A stretch of 64,000 nucleotides of DNA from Myxacorys chilensis ATA2-1-KO14 (GTDB lineage Bacteria > Cyanobacteriota > Cyanobacteriia > Leptolyngbyales > Leptolyngbyaceae). A model generated the notes under the pieces. That model saw only the letters and a program-made list of their open reading frames with translations. It did no database searches and was not told the origin of the DNA. This document shows, piece after piece, positions 26,784 to 34,678 of this stretch. A program made the position numbers and the translations under genes. The stretch is from NCBI GenBank assembly GCA_019359275.1, contig JAHHHP010000019.1, forward strand, positions 1 to 64,000, read 5' to 3'. Position 1 is the first letter of the stretch, and each line of letters starts with the position of its first letter.

Positions 26784-26814
26784 ATAAAAAAGCGATCTGC
26801 CTTTGCAAACCGCT
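26784..26814 (-). terminator. Terminator of the 26.8-kb hypothetical gene
   Basis: On the minus strand, AGCGGTTTGC and GCAGATCGCT form an imperfect hairpin followed by six T residues, 28 bases past the stop codon. Confidence 0.55.
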
Positions 26815-26841
26815 CAAACTCAAACTCATAGGATTAGTCAG

Positions 26842-27144
26842 TTATTTTGGAAGGTCAACTCGCTCCCCGTCTTTGCCTTCGTAATACATGGGTGGCTCGA
26901 CTGCAAAGTTGTCGATTTGCCCCGATTCGGTAATTACGTAACCATCTGTTGTTTTAAGATCGGTGTCTTCTTCTTGGGCAGCAGCAGCTATAAGCTCATG
27001 CTCGTTCTGCTCAACGTCGACTCCCGACGGAATTCGTTCATCTGCCGGATTCACATCTGTCGTTTGTGCAGTTTGCACAGCCCATTGATCGCCTGCGGCT
27101 CCTTTTCCTGGCTGTGCAGCTTTGGGATCAGAATTTTCACTCAT
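26842..27144 (-). CDS. Hypothetical acidic protein of 100 residues
   Basis: I do not recognise a named family. The ATG at 27144 (MSENSDPKAAQPGKG) is preferred over an in-frame start at 27273 that adds an unlikely hydrophobic stretch. The first 65 residues are low in complexity and acidic. The C-terminal segment TTDGYVITESGQIDNFAVEP followed by PMYYEGKDGERVDLPK has a compact, conserved look, and I have the impression that similar tails occur in other cyanobacteria. No signal peptide or membrane span. Divergent from the ChaN-like gene. Confidence 0.65.
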   Translation of the reverse strand: MSENSDPKAAQPGKGAAGDQWAVQTAQTTDVNPADERIPSGVDVEQNEHELIAAAAQEEDTDLKTTDGYVITESGQIDNFAVEPPMYYEGKDGERVDLPK

Positions 27145-27259
27145 AAGTATTTCCCTGGTTTGTAGCGATTTAATGTTTATGACAGTAGCGTGGACGCAGC
27201 GATCCATGATTCCTTCATGAGACATAGGATCAGTCACCACAAGGTAGAAAACGCTGGAC

Positions 27260-28204
27260 ATGTCAAAGTACAACTTCTCGAACTCCCCAGTACATAAGAC
27301 ACGAGCATCTTTAATACTTTGGGCATGGTCACTCGGATTACTGCTGCTGTGGAGTTCTCCGGCTGCTGCAGAACCTGTTCTGCTGACTTCTGGATCGGCT
27401 CAAGTGTCGGTTAGTACTCCTGATGCAAAAAAACTCGCTCCCCAATCTGTTCTTGACACTTTAGCCCAGCAAGATGTTGTGTATTTGGGAGAAACCCACG
27501 ATCGCGCAGCAGACCATCGCGCTCAGCTAGACATTCTTCAGGCGTTACAGAAGCGATCGTCTGGTTCTAGAAAGCAAGCGATCGCGCTAGAGATGTTTCA
27601 GCGCCCCTACCAGGTGGCTCTCGATCGCTATCTTGCTGGAAGCATCAGCGAGCCAGATCTCCAGCGTCTAAGCGAATACGAAAAACGATGGGGCTACCCT
27701 TGGGACTATTACGCCCCAATCTTGCGCTTTGCGAAAGAGCAGTCTCTGCCCCTTATTGCGCTGAATACTCCGTCAGAAGTGACTCGCAAAGTCGCGCGAT
27801 TGGGGCTTCAAAGTTTGACGCCTGCTGAGCGCCAGTACATCCCTCCCCTCTCTGAAATTCGGACTGACTCGAATGCTTATCGTGAGCGGATGCGGCAAAT
27901 TTACGAAGAAATTCACCACAGTAAAACGAATAGTCGTCAGTTTGAGACATTTTTTCAGGCGCAAGTGCTGTGGGATGAAACGATGGCAGATCGAATTAGT
28001 CACTTTCTGAATGACAACCCCACTGCCCAAATCATTGTTTTGGTTGGGCAAGGGCATTTGATATACGGCGACGGAATTCCTAGTCGGGTAGCTCGACGGC
28101 AAGGAAAGGATTTGAAACAATCGGTCGTTCTAATTAATCCACCCGAAGACCTCCAAAGCGAAACTAATCCACCTGCTGCTGATTATTTTTGGAATCAGCC
28201 GTGA
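27260..28204 (+). CDS. ChaN-like haem-binding family protein
   Basis: This 314-residue protein has an N-terminal signal (RASLILWAWSLGLLLLWSSP, cleavage near AAAEP). A ChaN/DUF399 domain follows, with VVYLGETHDRAADHRAQLDI, QAIALEMFQRPYQVALDRYL, YYAPILRFAKEQSLPLIALN and IIVLVGQGHLIYGDGIPSRV. ChaN-type proteins bind haem and are related by fold to TIKI/TraB proteins with a His-based metal site. It should act in the periplasm or be exported. No lipobox Cys is seen. Its last ten bases overlap the end of the convergent pgsA. Confidence 0.85.
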   Translation: MSKYNFSNSPVHKTRASLILWAWSLGLLLLWSSPAAAEPVLLTSGSAQVSVSTPDAKKLAPQSVLDTLAQQDVVYLGETHDRAADHRAQLDILQALQKRSSGSRKQAIALEMFQRPYQVALDRYLAGSISEPDLQRLSEYEKRWGYPWDYYAPILRFAKEQSLPLIALNTPSEVTRKVARLGLQSLTPAERQYIPPLSEIRTDSNAYRERMRQIYEEIHHSKTNSRQFETFFQAQVLWDETMADRISHFLNDNPTAQIIVLVGQGHLIYGDGIPSRVARRQGKDLKQSVVLINPPEDLQSETNPPAADYFWNQP

Positions 28205-28713
28205 TTTTGGGGCAATAAGTAAATTGCGCCAGAAATCCAAGTTAAGGCAACAGAAATCCAAAAGGCGATCAGACTTGAGAGTTGCCAAGACGCAGGTAGC
28301 GGTGCAATGAGGAGCGCGATCGCGACAATCTGGCTAACGGTCTTCAGCTTACCCCAAAAATTCGCACCTTGCACCGACTGCTGGAGGTTAGGATCAACTC
28401 GCCACCCTGCGATCGTCAATTCCCGCGCCAAAATCAAAAACACGCCCCATGCGGGGATCTGCCCCAACTGGACTAAAGCGACTAGCGGCGCTAAAACCAG
28501 CAGCTTATCGACCAACGGATCGAGAAATTTTCCTAAATCAGTTATTTGATTGAGCCGTCGCGCCAAATAGCCATCGAGCCAGTCTGTCCCGGCTGCCAGG
28601 AGGAACACGCCAACCATAATCCAACGCTCTTCTAAGCTTGGAGCCTGCAGCCCATATAGCAAAATTGGGACACCAAGGAGACGAGACACAGTAATCCAAG
28701 TCGGCAGATTCAT
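28195..28713 (-). CDS. pgsA: CDP-diacylglycerol-glycerol-3-phosphate 3-phosphatidyltransferase
   Basis: This 172-residue membrane protein (ATG at 28713, MNLPTWITVSRLLGVPILLY) carries the CDP-alcohol phosphotransferase signature DWLDGYLARRLNQITDLGKF followed by LDPLVDKLL. It makes phosphatidylglycerol phosphate, the committed step to phosphatidylglycerol, an essential lipid of photosystems. The family usually begins at this ATG; the open frame continues upstream to 28818 only through the terminator of the next gene. Confidence 0.92.
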   Translation of the reverse strand: MNLPTWITVSRLLGVPILLYGLQAPSLEERWIMVGVFLLAAGTDWLDGYLARRLNQITDLGKFLDPLVDKLLVLAPLVALVQLGQIPAWGVFLILARELTIAGWRVDPNLQQSVQGANFWGKLKTVSQIVAIALLIAPLPASWQLSSLIAFWISVALTWISGAIYLLPQNHG

Positions 28714-28746
28714 AAACTTAGCGCCAATAGCATCGCCCTCCAGCAT

Positions 28747-28785
28747 AAAAAAAATGGGATAGTCCTGAAAGGATAATCCCATTTT
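28747..28785 (-). terminator. Intrinsic terminator of the sugar transferase gene
   Basis: Perfect 10-bp arms AAAATGGGAT (28751-28760) and ATCCCATTTT (28776-28785) form a hairpin. Read on the minus strand, a run of T follows. It ends the upstream sugar transferase transcript just before pgsA. Confidence 0.8.
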
Positions 28786-28831
28786 AGAAAGCTCAAGGAG
28801 TACTACAAATAACAGCAAAAAGAAACTCTAG

Positions 28832-29536
28832 TTAACAAGCCCCATGCTTATTGAGGACAACCTGAATTGTCTTCAGAATCAACTTTAGGTCATAAACAAC
28901 TGACCATTTGCGCTGATAATCTAAATCCATCTCAACAATATCTTCAAAATCGGATACGTTCGAGCGTCCGTTTGCTTGCCACTCGCCTGTAATGCCTGGT
29001 TTAACATTTAAGCGCTGCCAATGGTAAGCACTGTACCGACTGACCTCATCTACTGTGGGAGGACGAGTTCCAACTAAACTCATTTCTCCTCTCAAAACAT
29101 TCCAGAATTGTGGCAATTCATCTAGACTGGTTCGCCGCAAAATCTTGCCAACGCGGGTAATGCGCGGGTCGTCTTTGCTCTTAAAAATGTTGCCCTTGGC
29201 TTCGTTTTTGACCGTATGCTTCAACTGTTCAGCATTGGTGATCATTGAGCGAAACTTCCAGATGCGAAAGGGTTGACCTCCCACCCCACACCGGGTTTGA
29301 CAGTAGAAAATTGAACCGGGATTGTCGAGTTGAATTGCGATCGCAATTGGAACAGCAATAATGGCAGTGATTGTGAGTCCAACGAGAGCGCCTGTAATAT
29401 CAATCAGCCGCTTTAACTTGCTCTGAACTGAAGGATGGAGATCTTCAGCCACCAACAATTGTGAATTTAGGCTTGCGTCCTGGGCAGGTTCGCGCACGGT
29501 AGGAGGATGAACGGAGGGGATATCGATAGTAATCAC
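28832..29536 (-). CDS. Polyprenyl-phosphate sugar-1-phosphate transferase (bacterial sugar transferase family)
   Basis: This 234-residue protein has one N-terminal hydrophobic segment (GALVGLTITAIIAVPIAIAI) followed by the PF02397-type catalytic domain. Motifs are FYCQTRCGVGGQPFRIWKFR, the Asp-Glu in RTSLDELPQFWNVLRGEM, SLVGTRPPTVDEV and KPGITGEWQANGRS. It transfers a sugar phosphate to a lipid carrier to start exopolysaccharide synthesis, like the monotopic WcaJ/PglC enzymes. No other polysaccharide genes are adjacent. A terminator follows. Confidence 0.88.
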   Translation of the reverse strand: MITIDIPSVHPPTVREPAQDASLNSQLLVAEDLHPSVQSKLKRLIDITGALVGLTITAIIAVPIAIAIQLDNPGSIFYCQTRCGVGGQPFRIWKFRSMITNAEQLKHTVKNEAKGNIFKSKDDPRITRVGKILRRTSLDELPQFWNVLRGEMSLVGTRPPTVDEVSRYSAYHWQRLNVKPGITGEWQANGRSNVSDFEDIVEMDLDYQRKWSVVYDLKLILKTIQVVLNKHGAC

Positions 29537-29741
29537 AGAATTACGCTGCTACTTGCATTCAATCTTGATCTCTATCCGCTAATATATTCGGCTCCTGTGG
29601 GTCTGTGCTAGACGAACGGGCGTCTTTTGCCTAATCTTTGAACTGCCTCTAAGTTGTGTAAAGTTCAGGTGTTTTACAAGGATGTACGACGCTTTTCTAT
29701 CTATTGGATTACGACAATTTTCCGTCTATTTGATATAAGCG

Positions 29742-30974
29742 CTATTGTTCTGACTCAGAGCGCTCTTCTTCTACAAACAGGTTGTCTATTCCTTCTAGGC
29801 TGAAAATAGATTGAGCCTCTTTTGCGATGGAAGGTGGTTGCGCTGATTCGGGTGACGACCCTGCTTTGGGCGGATAGGATGCTTTGAGCGAGGACTCTGG
29901 AAGATTGGCGGACTGAGATGGTGACGGTAACTTCGGAAGAGCAATGCGGGGTACGGTTTCTATAGAATTGCGCTCTGTGCTATTTGTCTGCGTTTTTTGA
30001 CGCTCTGATAGGGTCGCGGGGTCGCCCAACGTAGCACTAGGCTGAGCGCGAGAAAGGGCTTCTGGGCTGACGGTCAGCCGATCGAGTAGCTCAGTTAAGG
30101 TGTGGATTGTGTCTGGCTCACTGGTGTTTGGTTCCCTGGCAGACTCCTGCTCTGTTCCGGTTGCAGGCTGGAGCTCCATTCCGGCATAGGGCAACGCGAT
30201 CGCGCGTTCTTGAGAATGCGGCTGGACTGGAGCCGGATCTGATGCTTCAAGCGTTTCTGCCTGAGCCTCCTCATCTAACGCCGCGCTTGCTTCTGCTAAA
30301 GAACTCAGATCGTCTGAGTCAGGAAACTCGCCAGGACGCAGGTAAGATGAGGCGTCTCGACCCAACTGCTCGGCTAAACGCCCGAGTAGCCCCGAAAACA
30401 TCACTTCACTTTGCCGTCCTAGGGTATGAAGGTTATCGAGACCGTGAGAGAGGGAATCTTGATAGGCTTGCATATCGCGTTGTAGCGAATCAAACACGAC
30501 ACGCAGAGTCGTGTCTAAATTAGTAATCACTTGATCTGCTCGGTCGTGAACCAAGTCCAATTGGGCGATCGTTTCAGGAGCAGACCGTGAAGCGATCGTT
30601 TGCTCTTGAAGATAGTCATCTCGCCGCGCTTCAAGCTGCCGAATTTCGCGAAGTAATGCTGTGCGTTGCTGCATCAAGGTAGAAACTTCATTGTGCAACG
30701 GTCGCAGCACGCTTAATCTCATTTCTTGCATTTCCTGCACCACAGACTGCATCACGTCTTGGGCATTCTCAGTTGAGACTAAAGCGGGTGGTAAATTTAA
30801 GGTGGGAATGGGCTTGACCAAACATTGATGCAAAAAATGGCGTACCCGTTTCAAGGCTTGACGAAGTTGGTCAGTCTGAGAGCTAGACCCCCAAGAGAAT
30901 TTTGGACTGGGCTGTTGGAGAACCCGATCGATGTCACGTATCAGCGCTTGAATCTGGTCTTTCTGAGCAGTCAC
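29742..30974 (-). CDS. Hypothetical protein with central coiled coil
   Basis: I do not recognise this 410-residue protein. Residues 1-60 are mixed helical. Residues 65-210 are heptad-rich and predicted coiled coil (for example NEVSTLMQQRTALLREIRQL and LDNLHTLGRQSEVMFSGLLG). Residues 215-395 are low-complexity, rich in Ser, Pro, Glu and Ala, with a short hydrophobic end SIFSLEGIDNLFVEEE. No signal or span is seen. The architecture suggests a scaffold or filament-associated protein; this is inference. It stands alone with about 390 bases upstream. Confidence 0.6.
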   Translation of the reverse strand: MTAQKDQIQALIRDIDRVLQQPSPKFSWGSSSQTDQLRQALKRVRHFLHQCLVKPIPTLNLPPALVSTENAQDVMQSVVQEMQEMRLSVLRPLHNEVSTLMQQRTALLREIRQLEARRDDYLQEQTIASRSAPETIAQLDLVHDRADQVITNLDTTLRVVFDSLQRDMQAYQDSLSHGLDNLHTLGRQSEVMFSGLLGRLAEQLGRDASSYLRPGEFPDSDDLSSLAEASAALDEEAQAETLEASDPAPVQPHSQERAIALPYAGMELQPATGTEQESAREPNTSEPDTIHTLTELLDRLTVSPEALSRAQPSATLGDPATLSERQKTQTNSTERNSIETVPRIALPKLPSPSQSANLPESSLKASYPPKAGSSPESAQPPSIAKEAQSIFSLEGIDNLFVEEERSESEQ

Positions 30975-31366
30975 AGCAAAAATCCTTGATAAAAAGTTGA
31001 TAAAACACGAGGTGATTCAGCTACAAACCGCCACCTCTGACTTGACCTAGAATAATTTTTACCTCACCTACGTAAAACAAATACTGGATTGTTTCTAAAA
31101 TACAAAGTCTTTATTGGAAAAGTCTTGATTCTGGGTGAATTGCTTGGGTAAACATGTCGTTACGTAAACCCTAGTCCTCAAACTCGTTCTCAATTCTAGA
31201 GAACGTCTAAAATATCACCAGATTAAGGCAACAAGGTTCCTGCTCGCGTTGCGGTTTTCCCTGAATCAGGGAATGCTGAAAATACATAGTAATGTTCAAG
31301 GTCAGCTCAGGCCGGATAGAACCTCTGCTTGTTTGAAATGACTGCATCGTTTAGAACAGCGTCCCA
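30975..31366. promoter_or_regulatory. Divergent intergenic region with two inverted repeats
   Basis: No gene is seen in this 392-base gap. Two inverted repeats are candidate regulator sites. CGTTCTC-7-GAGAACG lies at 31185-31205. A 17-bp palindrome with arms TTCCCTGA and TCAGGGAA around one A lies at 31257-31273, about 95 bases before the Crp-like gene. Confidence 0.5.
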
Positions 31367-32068
31367 ATGGAAGATTGGCATAACTTTCGCGACACTAGTA
31401 TGAGTGCATCGATTCGCACGGCTCCCTTCTTTGAAGGGTTGTCTGATGGGGTGGTGGACAAAGCGATCGCGCATGTAGTGATGCGGGCGCATCCCGCTAA
31501 TCAGGTGATTTTGCTCGAAAACGATTGGGGTAGCTCAGTTTATTTTATTTTGAGTGGGTGGGTGAAGATTCGGACGTACAACCTAGACGGCAAAGAAGTC
31601 ACGCTCAATATTTTGGGTAAGGGAGAGCTATTTGGAGAAATGGCTCCTTTAGATGAAGTACCGCGCTCGACGGATGTGATCACGCTTGCTCCAACAGTGA
31701 TTGGCAATATGCCCGCTCAAGATTTTGTGCAGCTTCTCAACACAGAACCCCAGTCTGGAATCCGATTATCTCAGTTGATGGCTCGACGGCTGAGGCAGGT
31801 CAATCGTCGGCTCCGGTTGCGGGAGTCAGATAGCACATCACGAGTTGCTGACATTTTGCTGTTTCTCGCCGATGGTCAGGGGAAGCGCAGCGAGAACGGA
31901 ACTGAGATTCCAAATCTGCCTCACCGGGAACTCAGCAGCCTTAGTGGATTGGCACGAGAAACGGTGACGCGGGTGTTAAGCAAGCTAGAAAAGAAAGGCT
32001 TGATTGTGCGCGATCGTGACATTCTCTGCATCCCCGACACGCACGCCTTAGAACGAATGATGATCTAG
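31367..32068 (+). CDS. Crp/Fnr family transcriptional regulator
   Basis: This 233-residue protein has an N-terminal cyclic-nucleotide-binding beta barrel (about 20-130; ILLENDWGSSVYFILSGWVK and KGELFGEMAPLDEVPRSTDV) and a C-terminal winged helix (160-225). The recognition segment is LPHRELSSLSGLARETVTRV. The phosphate-binding loop has RST in place of the RSA seen in cAMP-binding Crp, so ligand binding is uncertain. It is not obviously NtcA. A second ATG at 31400 would shorten it by 11 residues. The 3' end overlaps a convergent gene by four bases. Confidence 0.88.
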   Translation: MEDWHNFRDTSMSASIRTAPFFEGLSDGVVDKAIAHVVMRAHPANQVILLENDWGSSVYFILSGWVKIRTYNLDGKEVTLNILGKGELFGEMAPLDEVPRSTDVITLAPTVIGNMPAQDFVQLLNTEPQSGIRLSQLMARRLRQVNRRLRLRESDSTSRVADILLFLADGQGKRSENGTEIPNLPHRELSSLSGLARETVTRVLSKLEKKGLIVRDRDILCIPDTHALERMMI

Positions 32069-32754
32069 AGCAGCGGCACAGTCGTGAGGCAGGCGTCTAA
32101 ATCGAGGTGCGCCAGTTTCACGTAGGCTTGGTCGATCGCAGATTTTCCTCGCAAAAATCCGATGCTTGCACCAGGGCAGATAAAATTCAGCGTTTCCGGC
32201 GTGAATTGATCCAATAGCGATCGCACGTGACGAATTTGGCGCTTCCAATGAAACGTTTTTGCGGTTCTAAGAGGCGCGGGATGGCCTTGGCGATCGCTCA
32301 GCAAGTGTCGCCCCGAAAATAGCACGCCACTACAAGCATTGAGGTATAGGCAAGAGGATCCTGGAGAATGTCCGGGAGTCCAGAGGGCGCGAGTATCAGA
32401 GCTTAGAGCAAGTTCTTGCTGAAACGGTGTTAGAGCTAACCCTGGCAGCAAGTAAGCTTCCTGTTCTTGAATGAACACTTCACACTGCAAGGCGTGCTGA
32501 ATTTCGCTCACTTTGCCGATGCCGCCGCGGTGAGTGAGAAAGAGCGATCGTACGCCGCCTTGAGCATTCAAAAACTGCTGATTTGCCTCATCCCAGGCAG
32601 GACAATCAATCAGAATGTTTCCCTCTTTTTCTACAATGAGATAAGCGGTTCCTCCCAGTGTGTCACGATTAGGAGGAAAGGCGTAAATAGTAGTGTGAGG
32701 ACAGGATAGCTCGAAGTCATCCAGCACACGGCGGGGTTGCTTTAGGGAAGGCAC
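32065..32754 (-). CDS. Metallo-beta-lactamase-fold protein with degenerate metal site
   Basis: This 229-residue protein has the overall MBL layout: AYLIVEKEGNILIDCPAWDE, LFLTHRGGIGKV, LWTPGHSPGSSCLYL and GVLFSGRHLLSD. Key ligands are missing. The HxHxDH motif reads H75-R-G-G-I-G80, keeping only the first His, and the usual FTGDTL Asp is replaced in FSGRHLL. The His at 129 remains. It is therefore unlikely to be a normal two-zinc hydrolase and may bind one metal or none. Convergent with the Crp-like gene. Confidence 0.75.
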   Translation of the reverse strand: MPSLKQPRRVLDDFELSCPHTTIYAFPPNRDTLGGTAYLIVEKEGNILIDCPAWDEANQQFLNAQGGVRSLFLTHRGGIGKVSEIQHALQCEVFIQEQEAYLLPGLALTPFQQELALSSDTRALWTPGHSPGSSCLYLNACSGVLFSGRHLLSDRQGHPAPLRTAKTFHWKRQIRHVRSLLDQFTPETLNFICPGASIGFLRGKSAIDQAYVKLAHLDLDACLTTVPLL

Positions 32755-32833
32755 AGCAGCTCAGAAGTATAAAGAAAGGACTGGCGTTTCAGTGAGGCGA
32801 TCAAGCTAGATCCGTGAGAGGTGCAACTAATTT

Positions 32834-32920
32834 GCCCTCATCCCAACCCTTTTGCCGGAGGAGAAGGGCTTTCAGATACGTTCTGGTTCTCTCTCCTGTG
32901 GGAGAAGGCTAAGGTGAGGG
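32834..32920. repeat. Dispersed-repeat-like palindromic element
   Basis: CCCTCATCC near the left end and GGTGAGGG near the right form an imperfect outer stem. Inside are two smaller stems, CCCTT/GAAGGG and TCTCTCTCC/GGAGAA. This style is common for intergenic repetitive elements in cyanobacteria. The rest of the 392-base gap 32755-33147 shows nothing clear. Confidence 0.5.
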
Positions 32921-33147
32921 TAGCTCTAACAGACATCCAAGAAGTCGCACATTGGATTAGATCCTGAGAAGTGCCCTTGCTGATTGTGCCAGATTGTTTC
33001 GCAAAGATGTGAAAAGCGTCTGTTTTAATTGGCTTGGCTATTTCATTCCATCGTTAACTCGTTGATGATATGTTTAAGTTTTTCTGAGGTTCGTGCAGTC
33101 TTTTCTAACACGGCGCATGTTCAGCAAATTCACTGCCTCCTAAGCGC

Positions 33148-34662
33148 ATGATCTGGTTACTGCTACTTGGGTTAATCACCTATTTTGTTGTGCAGCGGGT
33201 GAGTGGTATCACTCGCACTCCCGTTTGGCTCTTGTGGCTAGTAGCGATGATGCCTGCGCTGATCCTGGGAGCGTGGGCGATCGCGCATCGAGGTCAAGGC
33301 ATGATGCCAAGAGAACTCGTGATCGCGCTGTTCGTTGGCTGCCTGGTGCTCTACGTATTTTTAATTCGATGGGGACGAATTGCAAAGCCTGTGCAAACGC
33401 CTCGGAGTGATTCTGCCCTCGATCCGATCACCCCGCAACCGTTAAACCTTCCCGAACCAACGCCAGAAATTCAAGCAGAGCAACCGTTACGCCCGATTAC
33501 CCAAGATGAAGAAGATCGGCTGCAAGGGTGTTTTCTATGGTCAATATATTATCTGCAGCATATTGAATATCGGCCCCAAGCGGTGATCTGTCGGGGCAAG
33601 CTCCGGGCGTCGCCAGAAATTGCCTATCGAACCGTTCGGGAGAACATTGAGGCTCAGTTTAGCGATCGCTTCTACGTCGTTTTTCAAGAAGGGCATCGCA
33701 CCGATCCGTTTTTTGCTCTCGTTCCCAATCCCTACTCCCAAGTTAAAAAGCCTCAAACCGATCCGTTCTTGTCTGGCGCTAGAAGAAAGCTGGTACGTCC
33801 TGGCATTGCTTCTGGATTGGCAGTGGTAACGCTGATTACAACCGTCTTAGCGGGGCTGCAAATGGCAGGTCGCGTGATTTCTAGCCCATTGGTGTTGATC
33901 GATGGGTTGCCCTATGCCATACCCGTGATGACGTTTTTTGCCCTGCGAGGAATCGGGTACTTTCTGACGACTCGGAAGTATAAAATTGCTGCCACATTGC
34001 CGTATTTTATTCCCGTGATTCCATTGTCGTTTTTTCCACTCGGAACCGTTGGGGCATTCATTCAGATTCGATCGCCGATTCCAGATCGCAAGGCATTGTT
34101 TGATGTTGGAGCCGTTGGTGCGATGCTGGGATTATGTGTCAGCATTCCACTTTTGGCGTGGGGATTGACGCAATCGGAAGTTGTGGGACTCTCACAACGC
34201 GCTGGCATCTTTGACTTCTACGCGCTCAATCCTCGGTTTTCGATCGTGTTTTCGCTCTTGAGTAAGCTTGCCTTTGGCAGTGATTTTGTCGCGCAGACAG
34301 CGATCAAGCCTCATCCATTTGCGATCGCGGGCTGGATCGGCTTACTGTTCACAGCTTTTAATCTCATGCCAGTCGGACAGCTTGATGGCGGACGCATGAT
34401 TCACGCTATGTTTGGGCAGCGCACCGGAGCGTTTATCGGTCAAATTGCGCGTTTTTTGCTGCTGGCGTTCTCGGTTGTGCAGCCTCATCTACTGGTGTGG
34501 GCGATTCTCTTGCTGTTGCTGCCTGCTATGGATGAACCCGCGCTGAATGATGTTACAGAAATCGATAGCTTTCGGGATGCCGTTGGACTGGCCTTACTGA
34601 CGGTCTTAATTTTGATTATTTTGCCAACTCCCAAATTTCTGATGAACTGGTTGCAAATTTAA
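33148..34662 (+). CDS. M50 site-2-protease homologue lacking the HExxH zinc motif
   Basis: This 504-residue protein has two N-terminal spans, a soluble middle region (85-215) and about seven C-terminal spans. It resembles the EGY group of site-2 proteases of cyanobacteria and plastids: TLPYFIPVIPLSFFPLGTVG is the characteristic post-HExxH segment, and FNLMPVGQLDGGR (N405, P408, D413) is the second motif. Where HExxH is expected the protein reads R267-G-I-G-Y271 before FLTTRKYK. It should therefore be catalytically inactive, like plant EGY3. It heads a run with DUF815 (16-base gap) and a thioesterase. Confidence 0.8.
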   Translation: MIWLLLLGLITYFVVQRVSGITRTPVWLLWLVAMMPALILGAWAIAHRGQGMMPRELVIALFVGCLVLYVFLIRWGRIAKPVQTPRSDSALDPITPQPLNLPEPTPEIQAEQPLRPITQDEEDRLQGCFLWSIYYLQHIEYRPQAVICRGKLRASPEIAYRTVRENIEAQFSDRFYVVFQEGHRTDPFFALVPNPYSQVKKPQTDPFLSGARRKLVRPGIASGLAVVTLITTVLAGLQMAGRVISSPLVLIDGLPYAIPVMTFFALRGIGYFLTTRKYKIAATLPYFIPVIPLSFFPLGTVGAFIQIRSPIPDRKALFDVGAVGAMLGLCVSIPLLAWGLTQSEVVGLSQRAGIFDFYALNPRFSIVFSLLSKLAFGSDFVAQTAIKPHPFAIAGWIGLLFTAFNLMPVGQLDGGRMIHAMFGQRTGAFIGQIARFLLLAFSVVQPHLLVWAILLLLLPAMDEPALNDVTEIDSFRDAVGLALLTVLILIILPTPKFLMNWLQI

Positions 34663-34678
34663 TTGAGCGAAGGATTTC

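Noticed and set aside
27145..27273. Upstream extension of the 26.8-kb hypothetical gene
   Set aside because: The extra 43 residues are unlike the rest, and the ATG at 27144 gives a normal start to an acidic protein.
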